64,000 nt of DNA. Source: Chlorophyllum brunneum. Taxonomy: Eukaryota; Basidiomycota; Agaricomycetes; Agaricales; Agaricaceae. A program made the position numbers and the translations under genes. Location: positions 806,001 through 870,000 of the forward strand of contig OY756148.1 in NCBI GenBank assembly GCA_963576785.1, in the 5' to 3' direction. Positions 23,483 through 34,893 of this stretch are shown one piece after another (positions within the stretch are counted from its first letter, which is position 1; each line of letters starts with the position of its first letter). Below the pieces are notes generated by a model. That model had not been told where the DNA came from. It searched no databases and saw nothing but the letters and a program-made list of their open reading frames with translations.

Positions 23483-24310
23483 CCTCGTGTGTCCTTCACA
23501 GGTACAACTTGGGGGGTGACCAGAAGGAACCGAAGGTGCACCAGGCAGTGTTACTAATCGTCCTTGTTAGGTATGGGTGTGAGAGACCCTGTACATCCTC
23601 TGATCATAACAATCAAGGGCATGCTTCTTTGCTATTTGCATAGGTAAAAGACCAGTGATGTGGTCATGCCAGGTGATCACCTATTGAATCTGCAGTGAGT
23701 TCTCAAGTAGGGCGGTGAAATATAAGTTTCATGCTTCAGCACACACCTTTTTCTTGAGCTCAGTACGAGTATTTTTGTGTACCTGCTAGACCTTCTTGGG
23801 ATTAACCCAAGTTACAGGTTTTGGTCTCTCACTCACTAAAACATGACTGGTTGGAGGAGCGGGAGCAGAAGTGGGTCAAGGTGTGTCCATATGCCTCATC
23901 AGGTCAAAGGAGATCATCCCTGGACTAGTGAAGTGATGGACTGTCGGTTCTGTGGCAATGACAAAGCCTGCCATGGCTTCTGCCATGTGGGCCTGTGGTT
24001 TGCCCTTACCCTTCCTGGGCTTCTTCTTCTTCTTCTGGACATTAATCCAGGTAGGAGTAGGTGGAGAAGATTGAGGGGGCTGCCCACTTGGATTGGCAGG
24101 GTAGCGAGGTCCTCTTGCAGGCTGGGCCCTAGTATTACCTCCAGGGTGGAAGTGGTTCCAGGGTAGTCTAGGGCGAGTTCTGGGGAAATTACTTTGAGGG
24201 CAATTTGGATAGTTGGTGGTAGTGGTATAAGATGCTTAGTTATTAGACATATTGGATCTGGTTCCTTCACGTCTTGACTACTCAGTATTTATAGCTTGCT
24301 GAACTACCTC

Positions 24311-24652
24311 CTAGGTCATATCTACAACATTGTTATTATTTGCCAATGTTGTTTGTACCATAGTATTCCAATCGGGTGGTAATGCGTTCAAAGTGATCAT
24401 TGTGCCAAGAACTTCTGGTAACTTTACTTTAGCTGTTTCTAATTGAGAAACCATTGTTCTCAATTCAGCTAGATCTATTACTGGATCTTGATTCCCAGAG
24501 ATGCACTTTTGCAGCATCCTTTGGAGGATTGAATATACTATGGCAGAAGAAGATGTCCCAAAGCAGGTTTTCAAGTCATTCCAAAGGAATCCAGGAGCAT
24601 CATGTCCATGGAGTAATAGGGAATCAGGTAAAATGCCATTTATAACAGCCAA
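24311..24652 (-). pseudogene. Copia Gag (UBN2-type) segment
   Basis: The frame reads LLLHGHDAPGFLWNDLKTCF, then VSQLETAKVKLPEVLGTMIT and LNALPPDWNTMVQTTL. This is the helical core common to copia Gag proteins (gag-polypeptide, UBN2). Its frame is not continuous with the protease segment farther along the element. Confidence 0.75.
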
Positions 24653-25013
24653 TACCTGACCTCTAAGTTGATCTCTCCTTCTATCCTCCTCCGTTAAGGT
24701 GGCAGGATTTTTAGGGGAAAGATCCTGATCTGTTACAGTCTATCCTGACTGGTTGGAACCAGTGACAGATATGAGGGTCAAGGCATCCTGAAGCCTTCTA
24801 GACCAGAATGCATAGTTCTTTGGCCCATTGAGCTTAGGCAAACCAGAGACAATATTATTAGTGGCTATAATATCTTTGTTGAGTGAATTTCTTTCTAGAA
24901 GAAAATCCTCATATTAGCAATGATCAAATGCAAGGATAACTCTGTCAGGTAAAGCCCTATCATCCTATCTTGGTTAGAGAGGATGATAATGGTCTAACCA
25001 TTGGTAAGGCTAC

Positions 25014-25027
25014 TGGGGCCCATAACC
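25014..25027 (-). other. Primer-binding site resembling initiator-tRNA anticodon stem-loop
   Basis: Directly next to the 5' LTR the plus strand reads TGGGGCCCATAACC, so the element reads GGTTATGGGCCCCA. The segment GGGCCCATAACC is the anticodon stem-loop of eukaryotic initiator tRNA-Met. Drosophila copia is known to use such an internal half-tRNA primer. This is a match by eye to known tRNA sequence. Confidence 0.7.
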
Positions 25028-25609
25028 TGTTGAGAAAACAACCATAACAAGTTGTTTGCTGGGAACAGCAGTAAATGCAGTGGGAGAGAACATAGGGTCT
25101 ACTCACTGAGATAATAAGCTTCTATCTGATACCTGTAGAAAGGTAATTTGGATAGACAGATATTATTGATGAAGTGGTCAAGATCAGTATTGACTAGACT
25201 AAAGTCGAGTAGATCAAGGTTTGGGTTGTACTGAAGAATGTAGGAAATGATGAAAGAAGTTGTTCGATTAAACAAGATACAGAACTAGGTCTGTTACATT
25301 GGGTTTATATACATGTTAGAGCATAGGTGAGTCATACTACATAAAATACTAGGAATACATAGAATATTCCTTATGACTCCCATTAACTGCAGCATAGTGC
25401 CTGCAGAGTACTACAGAATGTATTATACTAGTCATTGGTACTATGTAGAATAATCTATCAAGTACCAATTGACATTATGACTCTTATCATATGCAGAGCA
25501 ACTCATAGGAAGTTACTATGGATTGAAGTTACTGGAAAGTAACGGATCAGTCTATTATTATCATAATGACTTTATAGTCTATTTCTAGAATATGTCCGAA
25601 ACTTCAACA
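25028..25609 (-). repeat. Copia 5' LTR
   Basis: 582 bp. Partner of 18245-18814. On the minus strand it carries the promoter side of the element and ends at the primer-binding site. Confidence 0.9.
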
Positions 25610-26262
25610 CCAGTGTCAAAATTTTGATCACCACTTCAGTGTCACCACCATTAAAAAGTTCATCAACTTTTTGCATTACAATCCTTCTGCATTCAGTTTC
25701 TCTCCAGATCCTATTTGCCATTATATCCATACTAGTTCAATACTGTTATATTGCCAAGTCCATCAGAGGTTTGGGTCCATGCCTATGTGAGTCCTTTGTT
25801 CTTTCTTGAATTTTTTCTTGTGCTCTCCTAGTTATGGACTTCAAAATTCATTTCTCTATCTCTCCCTTTCCCACTTGTCTACTATTTTAAGATAGTTTTC
25901 TTTCAAAATCCATACTTTCTGTAGTGTCTGGACAATGCCTCTCTATATGCTAATACCATTTGTTGTTCCCCTTTGTGATTACAAGTTGGTAGTTTCTTTT
26001 CTATCAGTTTCTCTCTCTCACTCACTCTCTCATCTGACTTCCTCTATCTCTTTTTCTTGCTGAATAATTAGGTACCAATTTTCCCCCCAGTGTATGTGCT
26101 AGATGGCATCAAGTCTCATAGGGTTAGTGTACTTATAAAATACTTTCCTTGCTCCAAATATTCTGTATATTCTACCTATGTATGTATGTACATGCAGACC
26201 ATGATCGAGCACCACTATATAAATTGATGATTAAAAATAATTAAATAAATAAAAAAATAAGG
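25610..26262 (+). mobile_element. Possible plus-strand LINE/SINE tail fragment
   Basis: Between the copia and the minus-strand LINE lies about 650 bp that ends in an A-rich run (AAAATAATTAAATAAATAAA, 26233-26262). Just before it is ACCATGATCGAGCACCACTATATAA, of which GATCGAGCACCAC resembles LINE 3' ends. This suggests the 3' tail of a non-LTR element in plus orientation. No long coding frame remains. Low certainty. Confidence 0.35.
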
Positions 26263-29040
26263 ACCAGGAGATGATGGTGGATGACAGTTTGTGGTGTTGA
26301 ATGTCTAGTCAATAGTAGTGGGAAGATTTGACTCAAAAAAGCTAAGGGTTGAAGAGTAGGGGGTGAACTTATTCATAGAAAAGGTAGGGATAGGGAGCTG
26401 GGGAGATAGATCAGGATGGGCATTAGCACAGGAGGCAGCAGTATTGATGAAGTGGTTGAGTAAAGCAGGGATGGAGCAAGATTGGGTGTGGGCCCAGACA
26501 TGAGAGAATTGAGGAGCAAAGGCATTGGGGAGGGGAGAAGTAATAAAGGCAAAATCAGGAACAGACATGAGTAAGAATGAAGAAGAGGGAGAGAAGGAGA
26601 ATGGAGATATAGAGAAAGCAGGAATAATTGGAAAAGAGGAGGGTAATTAAACACCATACACATCATTATTTTTTCTTGCAGACAATACTTATAGGTCCTT
26701 GTCATCTTTTCCTACTTCTAAATTCAGAAGACTAAAGATCCATTGGTAGAGAGTGTGTGCAGGATTGGAGACAAGGGATTGAGAAGAGAAAGTTGATTGA
26801 GAGAGAAGGCAGACAGAATTAAGATAGTTGGAAAAGATTATTGAAGGGATGGGAGAATGATGAGTGGCAGAACATACTATGAGGACTGTATAGACAATGG
26901 CATAAACTTCTGCTAGGTGGATGCTGGCAGTATGTTTAAAGGCAGAAAGTAATGCAGTAAATATGCAGTTGTTGCCACATACAGCCAAAGAGACAATTGG
27001 AGGGGAGGATGGAGACAGAATCATAGAGCCATCAGTTGCAAAGTTACCTTGTAGGGTAATGCAGGGTCGAGAGAATGCAGGACTAGTAAGGAGAAATACA
27101 ATGAAAGATTTATAAAACTATTAATGAAGAGGCCGAGAGAGAAGGATATGAGGGTCCAGGGAAGATATGAGAGTAAGAAGATGTAGGAGAATGTGGAGCC
27201 AAGGGAGAAGAACAGGCCAAGGGAGGAATTTGGTTTGGAAGGTACAAAGAGGAGATGAAGGGCATAATATAAAGAAAATAGGAGTAGTTATAAAGGAGAT
27301 AGGAGACCAATAACTGATGTTTTTGAGAAGCATGAAACCATTAGCCTTAAGAGAGGATAGGATAGAAGGAGAAAGTTTTGGTAGAGATGGAATAAGACTG
27401 GACTAATTATATAAATGGGAAAGGGAGACATCACCAAACAGAAGATAGCTAAGGTCAGTAAGTGCAAATGAAAGATTAACATGCAGAAAAATAGACAAGG
27501 CAAAAACCCAAGCATAGAGAAGATGTTGAGAGAGGAAGGAAGAGTGAGGAAGAGAAAGAAGTGAGGGTGTCATAAGTGGATAGACACAGTGGTTAAGCTA
27601 GCAAGTCCAATCAGCTAGAGAGATCAAGGCAACTTTGCAGAAGGAGGAAACTGGATAATTGAGATCTTGATTTAAACCAGAAATTGCTGCAGAAGTATTG
27701 ATGTGGACAATAGAGAAGAAACAAAATCCATGACAAGCAATTGGGAGGAAGAGTAAGGAAGACTTGAAGTGGCATTCCAAGATGGGTGTAGACTTTACAA
27801 GTAATAAGGTGTTCCAGAGAGGAGGCTTGTACAGGAAAAAGAGGTTGGAATGCAATCAGAGGTTGTAACTTGGCAATAAGGCATTGATTGATAATTTTAT
27901 GCAGTAGAGGAAGGGGGAGGCAATGAGGAAGAGGAGAAAATGAGAACTGTTCAATAATGTTGGTAAGATAAGAGAAGTAAAGATCAGGTCAGTCAATAGG
28001 TACATGAAGAAAGGTGATAGAGGAGGTAATGACAGGGAGGGAGTGGCAAATTGTTTGGTTGGATGACAGGTTTTTAGGATTAACAGAAGGGATGGAGACA
28101 AGGGATGGGATAGCAGAGAGGCCAGGAACAGGGTAGGCACAGAGCAGAGATTTAGCCCACTCTGTCTCCCAGCCATATGTTGCCTGGAAGCATTCAGCTT
28201 TACGGGCCTGGAAAAGTAGAACAGAGAGTGAGGTAGAGAAGAGTAAGCTATCATCCATAGTCTCAACCATTGTAATAGGCTGGGAAAGTAGGTCGAGAGG
28301 GATGTGAGGGTCCTGCATGAAGGCTTGCAAAGTCTGGAGATTTAGTAACCCAAGAGAAGCATTATTCAGGGAGCTATCAGAGAGCCAACAGTTACAAAGA
28401 CTGGTTGTGAGGGTGCATTTAAGTGGGGAGAGTAATCCTCCCTGTTTTGTAACACCATTAACAAGAAAAGGGAGGGTTAGACCATACGCAATCTTGACCA
28501 AGTAAGGAACATCGGCCTGAGAGGAATGATGAAGGTCTGCAATTGAGGAAGGTAAGCCATATGCTGCGAGAGCATTGTAGAATCCTTGAGGCTCAAGCAT
28601 GTCAAAGTCTTTGTGTTGGTCGTGCTGAAGGACAAATAAGGGAACCTGGTGGTACATGGCCCACTTCTGAATCAGAGCAATAGATGAGAGAAGATCCCAT
28701 CCTTACACCCCCGGTTGGGTGGCAACCTGGGTAGGGGGGATGATATGGTGTTTGGACAAATATGGGGAAAGACAAAAGTTGAGCCAGGCGAAAGGAAGAT
28801 TGAAGATAAGATTGCTACAGGCAATTCCTCGGTAGTTAGAGAGAGCTAGGGTCGTCCCTTTCTTGTGAATGGTCGAGAGGTGGGTGGGTTTAATGCAAGA
28901 GGGAACATGGGAGTGCATAATAATGTAGTTGAGTAAGCGGAGAACATATTGCAGGGCATCGTCGCTTGCCAATTTGTGACGTATCTGCACGTGATGTATG
29001 TGCAGATAGCATGCCTGTTATGGAAGTCAATGAAATGATT
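26263..29040 (-). mobile_element. Degenerate non-LTR retrotransposon (LINE), reverse transcriptase and RNase H part
   Basis: Minus strand. 28990-28703 has CIKPTHLSTIHKKG and SNYRGIACSNLIFN, the reverse-transcriptase fingers. 28657-27989 has QHKDFDMLEPQGFYNALAAY, AYGLTLPFLVNGVTKQGG and the MDDSLLFS box, which replaces the usual Y/F-x-DD. Farther on, 27024-26689 has HLAEVYAIVYTVLIVC and FSNYLNSVCLL, typical of an RNase H domain. Several frameshifts and stops break it. The endonuclease part is not seen, so the copy is 5'-truncated or deleted, ending about 150 bp before the tuberin start codon. Confidence 0.8.
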
Positions 29041-29196
29041 CAAGTCGCTGTTGACCTGAGCCGACAATCATCTCTCTCCTCCATCTAACTTCCCAGTTGC
29101 TCTGGGCTGCAGACGCGTTGGTGGATTGATTCTGTGCATGCAGGCTGCTTCACTTACGAGCTTGTTGATAACTTCGTCGGCAGTCTTCATCTGTGA
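29041..29196 (+). promoter_or_regulatory. Short tuberin upstream region next to a LINE
   Basis: Only about 150 bp separate the last LINE-like coding segment from the tuberin start codon. The GC content and pyrimidine-rich patches (CATCTCTCTCCTCCATC) contrast with the AT-rich LINE. The core promoter is either here or inside LINE sequence. Confidence 0.35.
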
Positions 29197-32100
29197 ATGT
29201 CCCCACAGCAGCAAGATGCCAGTGGCTTCGGGAGACCTCGTCAGCGGGCAAATACGACCTCGTTTGCGTCATCATTTGGTTGGCGCAGACACAGATCTGA
29301 CCACGCCACACACTCCGCTGTAAATGTGCCACCCGCCACGCAACAGCCACCCTCACTCGAAACTTTGATCGATGCTCTCAAGCCCCCAGCCGTCCCTAGC
29401 CTCGCACACACACGCGCACTTGCGGGCCTCTTGAGCACTGTTTCACCTTTACCCCGTTGTGCTGTCATACAACCAATCCTCTCTTCCCTCTGTGACGTTG
29501 ACGGCCCACTGTCTTTTCAAGCGGCTGGATTCGATATTCTCTCTTCGTATTGGGAGAACCCGGAGGCGGTTTGCCTAGAGACAGCAGATCGCTTGTCTAT
29601 CTTTTCCCTATTCCTGAGCTCGCCGCTTCCATGGGCAGCCGATCTTTGGGAACCCCGGTTCAAGGCCCTCAGGGCATTCACAAAATACGGTACTGATATT
29701 GTCGGTATCGAGACAGCCTTAACCAATGTCTTAAAATGGTGGTTATCAGGTGCATTTGATGGGTTGTTGAAGTGCCATGGAGATCTGGATCGGTCCGAGC
29801 GAGCGGAGAGAGAGAGGAGTGTGGACGTTCTGGTCAAGTTCTTGTTTGATGTTCTCAACAAACCTGAAAACATTGCTCGACTTCCAGACAACATGGTTCC
29901 TCTCATGATACATTTCAACGCAAGCCTTGTTGACCGCTCAATTATCATTGCTAGAGATATGGATCCCACAAATGACTTCTCGGCGTCATCAGATTCTGTG
30001 GCTTCGCAACCCAGGTTCGGACTACATCGGCGGAATCCTTCCTCGCTGTCGTCCACGTCCCTCGCATCTCCAACTACACCCACTCCCCCCTCATTGACTC
30101 AGAATCTGCACAAACTACCTTCCGAAATTGCCATCACGATTTACCTTGATTATCTCCAGACCCAGATCAAAACACTATCTCCATTACTCCTTGAAAATAT
30201 CATGCCCGTACTATTTCGTGCTCTTGCTTCCTGTGCTTCCCCACTTCCGCGTCTTAGCGTTCTCTCCCAGCCACAGAAGAAGTCGACTCTGGAAGATAGA
30301 ATTTTGGAGGCGTTGATTTCGGTCTATACAGGGCCCTATTCGACGACCTGCGTAGGGATCCACAAGCGTTGTCTGTTTCCTGAATTTCCTGGGGATTACG
30401 ATACCCGGGCGGAGGAAATGGAAGCAACCCGGGATGATGATACACCGCAACCGGTCCCACAAAAAGTTCCATGGGTGCCTCTTCAGCTTGGTATCCTCAC
30501 CACTCTTGGTAGTTATCGAATGATGCGCATCCGACTCCGCCAGATCCTGATCACAAGACTCGCACGCGCCTATATCTTACGCGCGACTTCTACTGGTTAC
30601 TCCTATTCTGGCGCGCCTTCACACATTGACGTAGAGCAGGAACTAATGGAGAAAGCATGGCCGAGAGAGGACTATACTCCAAACGCTGGTATTGGTATTG
30701 GGAGCATTGCAAGTGGCTGGGATCCCCGACGGGTCGGGTTGGCTCTTGCTGAGAGTGTGACTGCTTGGATTGATTGGATTGGTGAAGGCCCACACACGTC
30801 TTGTATCACCCAACCAGACAAAGATTCCTTCAGAGAGAACTGGGATCGCGAGCGCAATCAGGCGGACAGGATCCTGGAAGAAGCCGCAGGTATGCTCAAG
30901 GATCTTCTTCAAGAAGCCGACTCTCGAGAAGACGACAACCCGGGCTTGAACGACGAGGAGGCCGCCTTTGTGGGTGGGATTCTACGCAGCCTCTGTAAAT
31001 ACGTCATTCCCCTAAGGCAAGTAAAAAATGCTTGAGTGTCAACGACACTAACATAGCAGCTATTATAGAAACCCGGATGGATCTCCCTTTACCGTTCCTT
31101 TGGAGAACCCCGCCAGTGCGCCCACTCCCTTGCTGAAGTCAATCACTTCTCTCCTTGCAAGAGATCACACAAGCAACCTCAGTCCACTTTTGTCAACAAC
31201 CCTGATTTCTATTACTGAACACCTCACGGATGTGGACACTGCACGACTTCCAGGACTCATGTTGGAACAACATGAGCTCTCTCCCACCTCTCCCGAGTGG
31301 TTATTGAACTGGGAGAACATACTTGGGAATTCGGTAGCCCTCAGTTCCCAACGCCCTCTAACGAAATGTGCTACTTTGGAAGCTCTCGCTATTGTTTATG
31401 ACACCGTGAAGGACATGGAATCCTATCGTCGCCCGTTAGCCGATATAGTATTGAAATTCTGTAGGAATTGGGTTGGAGTCCCCGAGATCGAGAGTGAAGA
31501 TGGCGACCCTCTGTGGAAAGTGCTTGGTGAGGAGATTGTATTTCGGGCGATTGAGTCGGGCCCCGGCGAAGAGACCAGTGATGTCGATGAGATCACCAAT
31601 TTGCTCAAAACTGTGGCCTCTGAACCGTCTGTAGAGGAAGCAGAGGACATGGCGGATACACAGTCTGCTCTGTCCGGTGAGACACAGACACAATCTCCAT
31701 CCGTTGGAATGAATATCGCACCCTCAAATCTCGTATCTCCCATCCTTTCTCGGATGCAAACCGAGTTCTATAGTGGTGGAAAGGAGAAAGAGAAGGAATC
31801 CGCCATTCCTTCCGTTATGTCTTTACTCTCGTCCTTCACTTCTGGCGGCGTTTCGCGATCCCAGTCCAGCCAACCCGCCGTCACGGAGGATCTTCCAGAA
31901 CCATCACCTGAGCCTCAGAAGCCCAAGCTGGAGAGTCCTCGTGTGGTATCCGCAGTTTCAGCACTTGTGAACGCTTTTGCTCAAATTGCGTTCACTCCTT
32001 ATATTCTGGAGAGCCACCTGCATCGCCTTGCAATCCGGCTTTATCACATCCTTCTCGACATTCTAGCACAGGGTCAATCTGCGCGGGGCAGAGTGACCGT

Positions 32101-34775
32101 TCTTCAATTTCTCATGCGCCTGCGCGCTGACCGCGATCACAATATGTTCTTCATCGCCAAAACCTATGACAAAGATGGCTTGATTGCCATGTTGTCGGGT
32201 TTGATCAGCCGCTCGTCTCTTCCCCCTATGGAGAGAAACATTGAAGATCCAGATGACGACTATCCCGATGCTAGAAAATCACGTCCGAGGGCCACCCAGC
32301 AGCAAGGAGAGAGGCAGTCGTCGAGAAGACGAGGTACAGGTGGACTGTCCCGACCGGCAGCGAGTAGAAGTCGTTCTCGGGCTCCCGCACGAGCGTCTCC
32401 AGCTGAAGTAACCAGAGAACCACGTCCGCCTCTTTGGTATTATCCAGAAGCAGTTCCCTTCGTGGTCTCGGATACCGACTCTACGAGCGAGGCTCTCATC
32501 TCATATGACGTTAATGGTTCAGACAACCCCCTCGTGTTAGAAATGTCTCGATATCTGAAAATTATAATCAGCATCCTGGAGAAGGAGACGAGTTGGGACG
32601 TCCTGTCCTACGTTCTCTGCCATTTACCCACACAGTTATCTAACAAACATTTTTTCTGTGGGGAACCATGCCGTCAGCTCGTTTCACGATTACTGAACAC
32701 TTTGTGTGCTGGTATTCTGAACGGAGAGTTGGGTTTTCACGTTGAGGTATGGCCTCCCGGGCTAAAGCCCAGGGATGCTCAGGGATTGGCACATCATTCG
32801 CTATCTGTACTAGTCAGCTATCGCAGGTGTTTCGAACTTCACCAACGTCATCTTCTGGTTGAAGTTTTCCAGCAAGGTCTTGATGGTCAGCTTTCGACTA
32901 TCAAGTGCTGTCTGCACGCTCTGGCTCTATCCGCATTTGAACTTCGGTCGTCCGTTACCAAGTGCCTACCCAGGATCCTGGAGAAGCTGTCGCAAATCAT
33001 GTCAAATCCAAATATGTCGGTCCACATCCTAGGCTTTCTTTCCATCGTCGGGACCCTCCCTGCGCTCTATGCAAACTTCACAGAAGCAGATTACAAGATG
33101 GTTTTCGGTGTCGCTTTGCAGTACCTACAGCATTATAACCGCCAAAATGCTTCTCCCACTATATCATGGACTTTGTCACAGTATGTCCGGATTATGTCGT
33201 ATACGGCTGTGTATGTCTGGTTCCTCGCGCTCAAGCTGCCGGATCGTCCAAAACACATTCCATATATAACCCGCCAGCTCCTACTCGCGAATGAAGCCAA
33301 AAACGATATTGATATCCCAACTGAAGTATGTTTCGATTGGCTTGCAAGAAACGCCTACGCATCCGCCGATCCCCGTCCCGCGACTTCGGCATTCAGTGAA
33401 ATCATCATGAAACCCGCCAGTCACCCATCGGAACCCGGTACTTCTGAAGCCCTCCAATCAACTAAAACCTGGTTGGTTGGCAATGCGGTTGTAACTGTCC
33501 ACACACTACCCCGAGCGGGTTGGGTCGAGGTACTTGCTAGACGCCCATCGGGCTTCTCGAAGTTCATCTGTCATGTTGAAAACATTCCGATGGTGGAGCC
33601 AGGAGATGTATCCCCAGACGTTTTGTCCGTACCCGCGGGCCTCATGATGGACAGGAATCCTACGAGGGTTGTGTCAGCCACGGGGACACTAGAGGATGAT
33701 GTCAAACAGACTTCAGAAGAAGTGCGTACCCTTCATTGTCGCTTTTGTTTCGTACTCACCGCTCCCGCAGGAGCAGTTACAGGAGGCTCTAGTCTTGCAG
33801 AAGGACGGTAGTTCTGCTGAACCACTTCGACCTGATGCAATCACAGGATATGTCTGGAGCAAGACAGCCCCGTCCCAGAGGCGGAAGGATGTGGTGTTAG
33901 ATCCATCCTATGTCGTTTTGCAACTCTCTTCGTATCCTCTTGGGAACGCCAATGCGCGGAAGATAGATGATTCCCGTGAATTACAACGATTCCTCAGTAC
34001 TATCGACCGAATTCCCGTGATTGATACGCACAAAGTTGGCATCATGTATGTTGCACCCGGGCAGACGGACGAACGCGAGATTCTTGGGAATACTCACGGA
34101 TCACCTGCATATACTCACTTCCTTGAAGGTCTTGGTCGCCTTATCAATCTGCGAGGACAAGTTGATGTCTACGCTGGAGGTCTCGATCCCGATGAGGATG
34201 GTGAATATGCTTATGCGTGGTGGGACGATATAGGACAAATTCTCTATCATACCGCAACCATGATGCCCTCCCACGCTCACGATCCGCATTTTAACTTCAA
34301 GAAACGTCACATTGGAAATGACTTTGTCAGGATTGTCTGGAACGATTCCGGAAGGCCCTACCGTTTCGATACGTTGACGACTCAATTCCAATTCGTGAAC
34401 ATCGTTATCGAACCCCATTCTCTTGGTGCTATTGCGGCTTTCTCCAACAGCCACCATGAAAACGAATATTTCAAGGTCACTGTTCAGCGAGCTCCCGGAA
34501 TGACGGAGTTCGCCCCAGTCGGTTATTTCAAGCTGATATCTACCGAAAACCTTCCTCTTCTCGTTCGTCAACTTAGCCTGCTGGCGGATTGGTTTGCCGC
34601 AGTCTTTGCGCGAACCCAAAAGGACACAGTTCATGTCGAGATGGAAACCAATTGGTCTGCGCGTCTAGGAGCTATTCGTCGTTTCACAGGCCAACTTCCT
34701 GAACAGAAGGAAGTTGAAGCTCACGAGGGCATATTTGGCCAAGAGGGATCTCGAGATTTCACAAATAGCTTTTAG
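29197..34775 (+). CDS. TSC2: Tuberin (TSC2), Rheb GTPase-activating protein
   Basis: Tuberin is the catalytic subunit of the TSC complex, which turns off Rheb and so restrains TORC1 signalling. Three exons, 29197-31016, 31069-33721 and 33771-34775, give 1825 residues, close to the usual tuberin size. The N-terminal two thirds is HEAT-like helical sequence (DUF3384-type N-terminus, then the tuberin domain). The C-terminal RapGAP domain has VGIMYVAPGQTDEREILGNT, GDYAYAWWDD-type segment and KKRHIGNDFVRIVWND, whose Asn in HIGND is the catalytic asparagine thumb. A Ser/Arg-rich linker is at about residue 1010-1050. Intron 1 (31017-31068) is GC-AG (AAG|GCAAGT); intron 2 (33722-33770) is GT-AG. It converges on the GEN1 gene 118 bp away. 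Confidence 0.95.
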
Positions 34776-34893
34776 GTTTATTTGAAATGGATTTCGTACA
34801 TGATGGGACATTTTATATGTAACACCTATCGGGTAGTGTACAACATAACAATTCACATTTCTACTACATTAAAAAGCCTAAGGGGTGACATTG

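Larger units (their letters stand above)
18245..25609 (-). mobile_element. Two-LTR Ty1/copia retrotransposon, degenerate
   Basis: About 7.4 kb, transcribed on the minus strand. LTRs at 18245-18814 and 25028-25609 share TGTTGA...TCAACA ends. They are clearly homologous along their length but differ at many positions and by small indels, so the insertion is old. Domain order on the minus strand is gag (UBN2-like), spacer, protease, integrase, reverse transcriptase, RNase H, as in Pseudoviridae/copia. The reverse-transcriptase part has many stops, often at positions where the family has Arg, Gln or Trp. The primer-binding site is next to the 25028 LTR and the purine tract (complement of CTCCTCCTTG) next to the 18814 LTR. 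The 5 bp on either side (GACTG, CCAGT) do not match, so no target duplication is visible. Confidence 0.9.

Noticed and set aside
18240..25614. Target-site duplication of the copia element
   Set aside because: The 5 bases on the left (GACTG) and right (CCAGT) are not direct repeats.
26300..29000. Repetitive Leu/Pro/Ser-rich open frames in the first LINE as separate genes
   Set aside because: They are other frames of the decayed reverse transcriptase and RNase H; no host-like exon structure is present.
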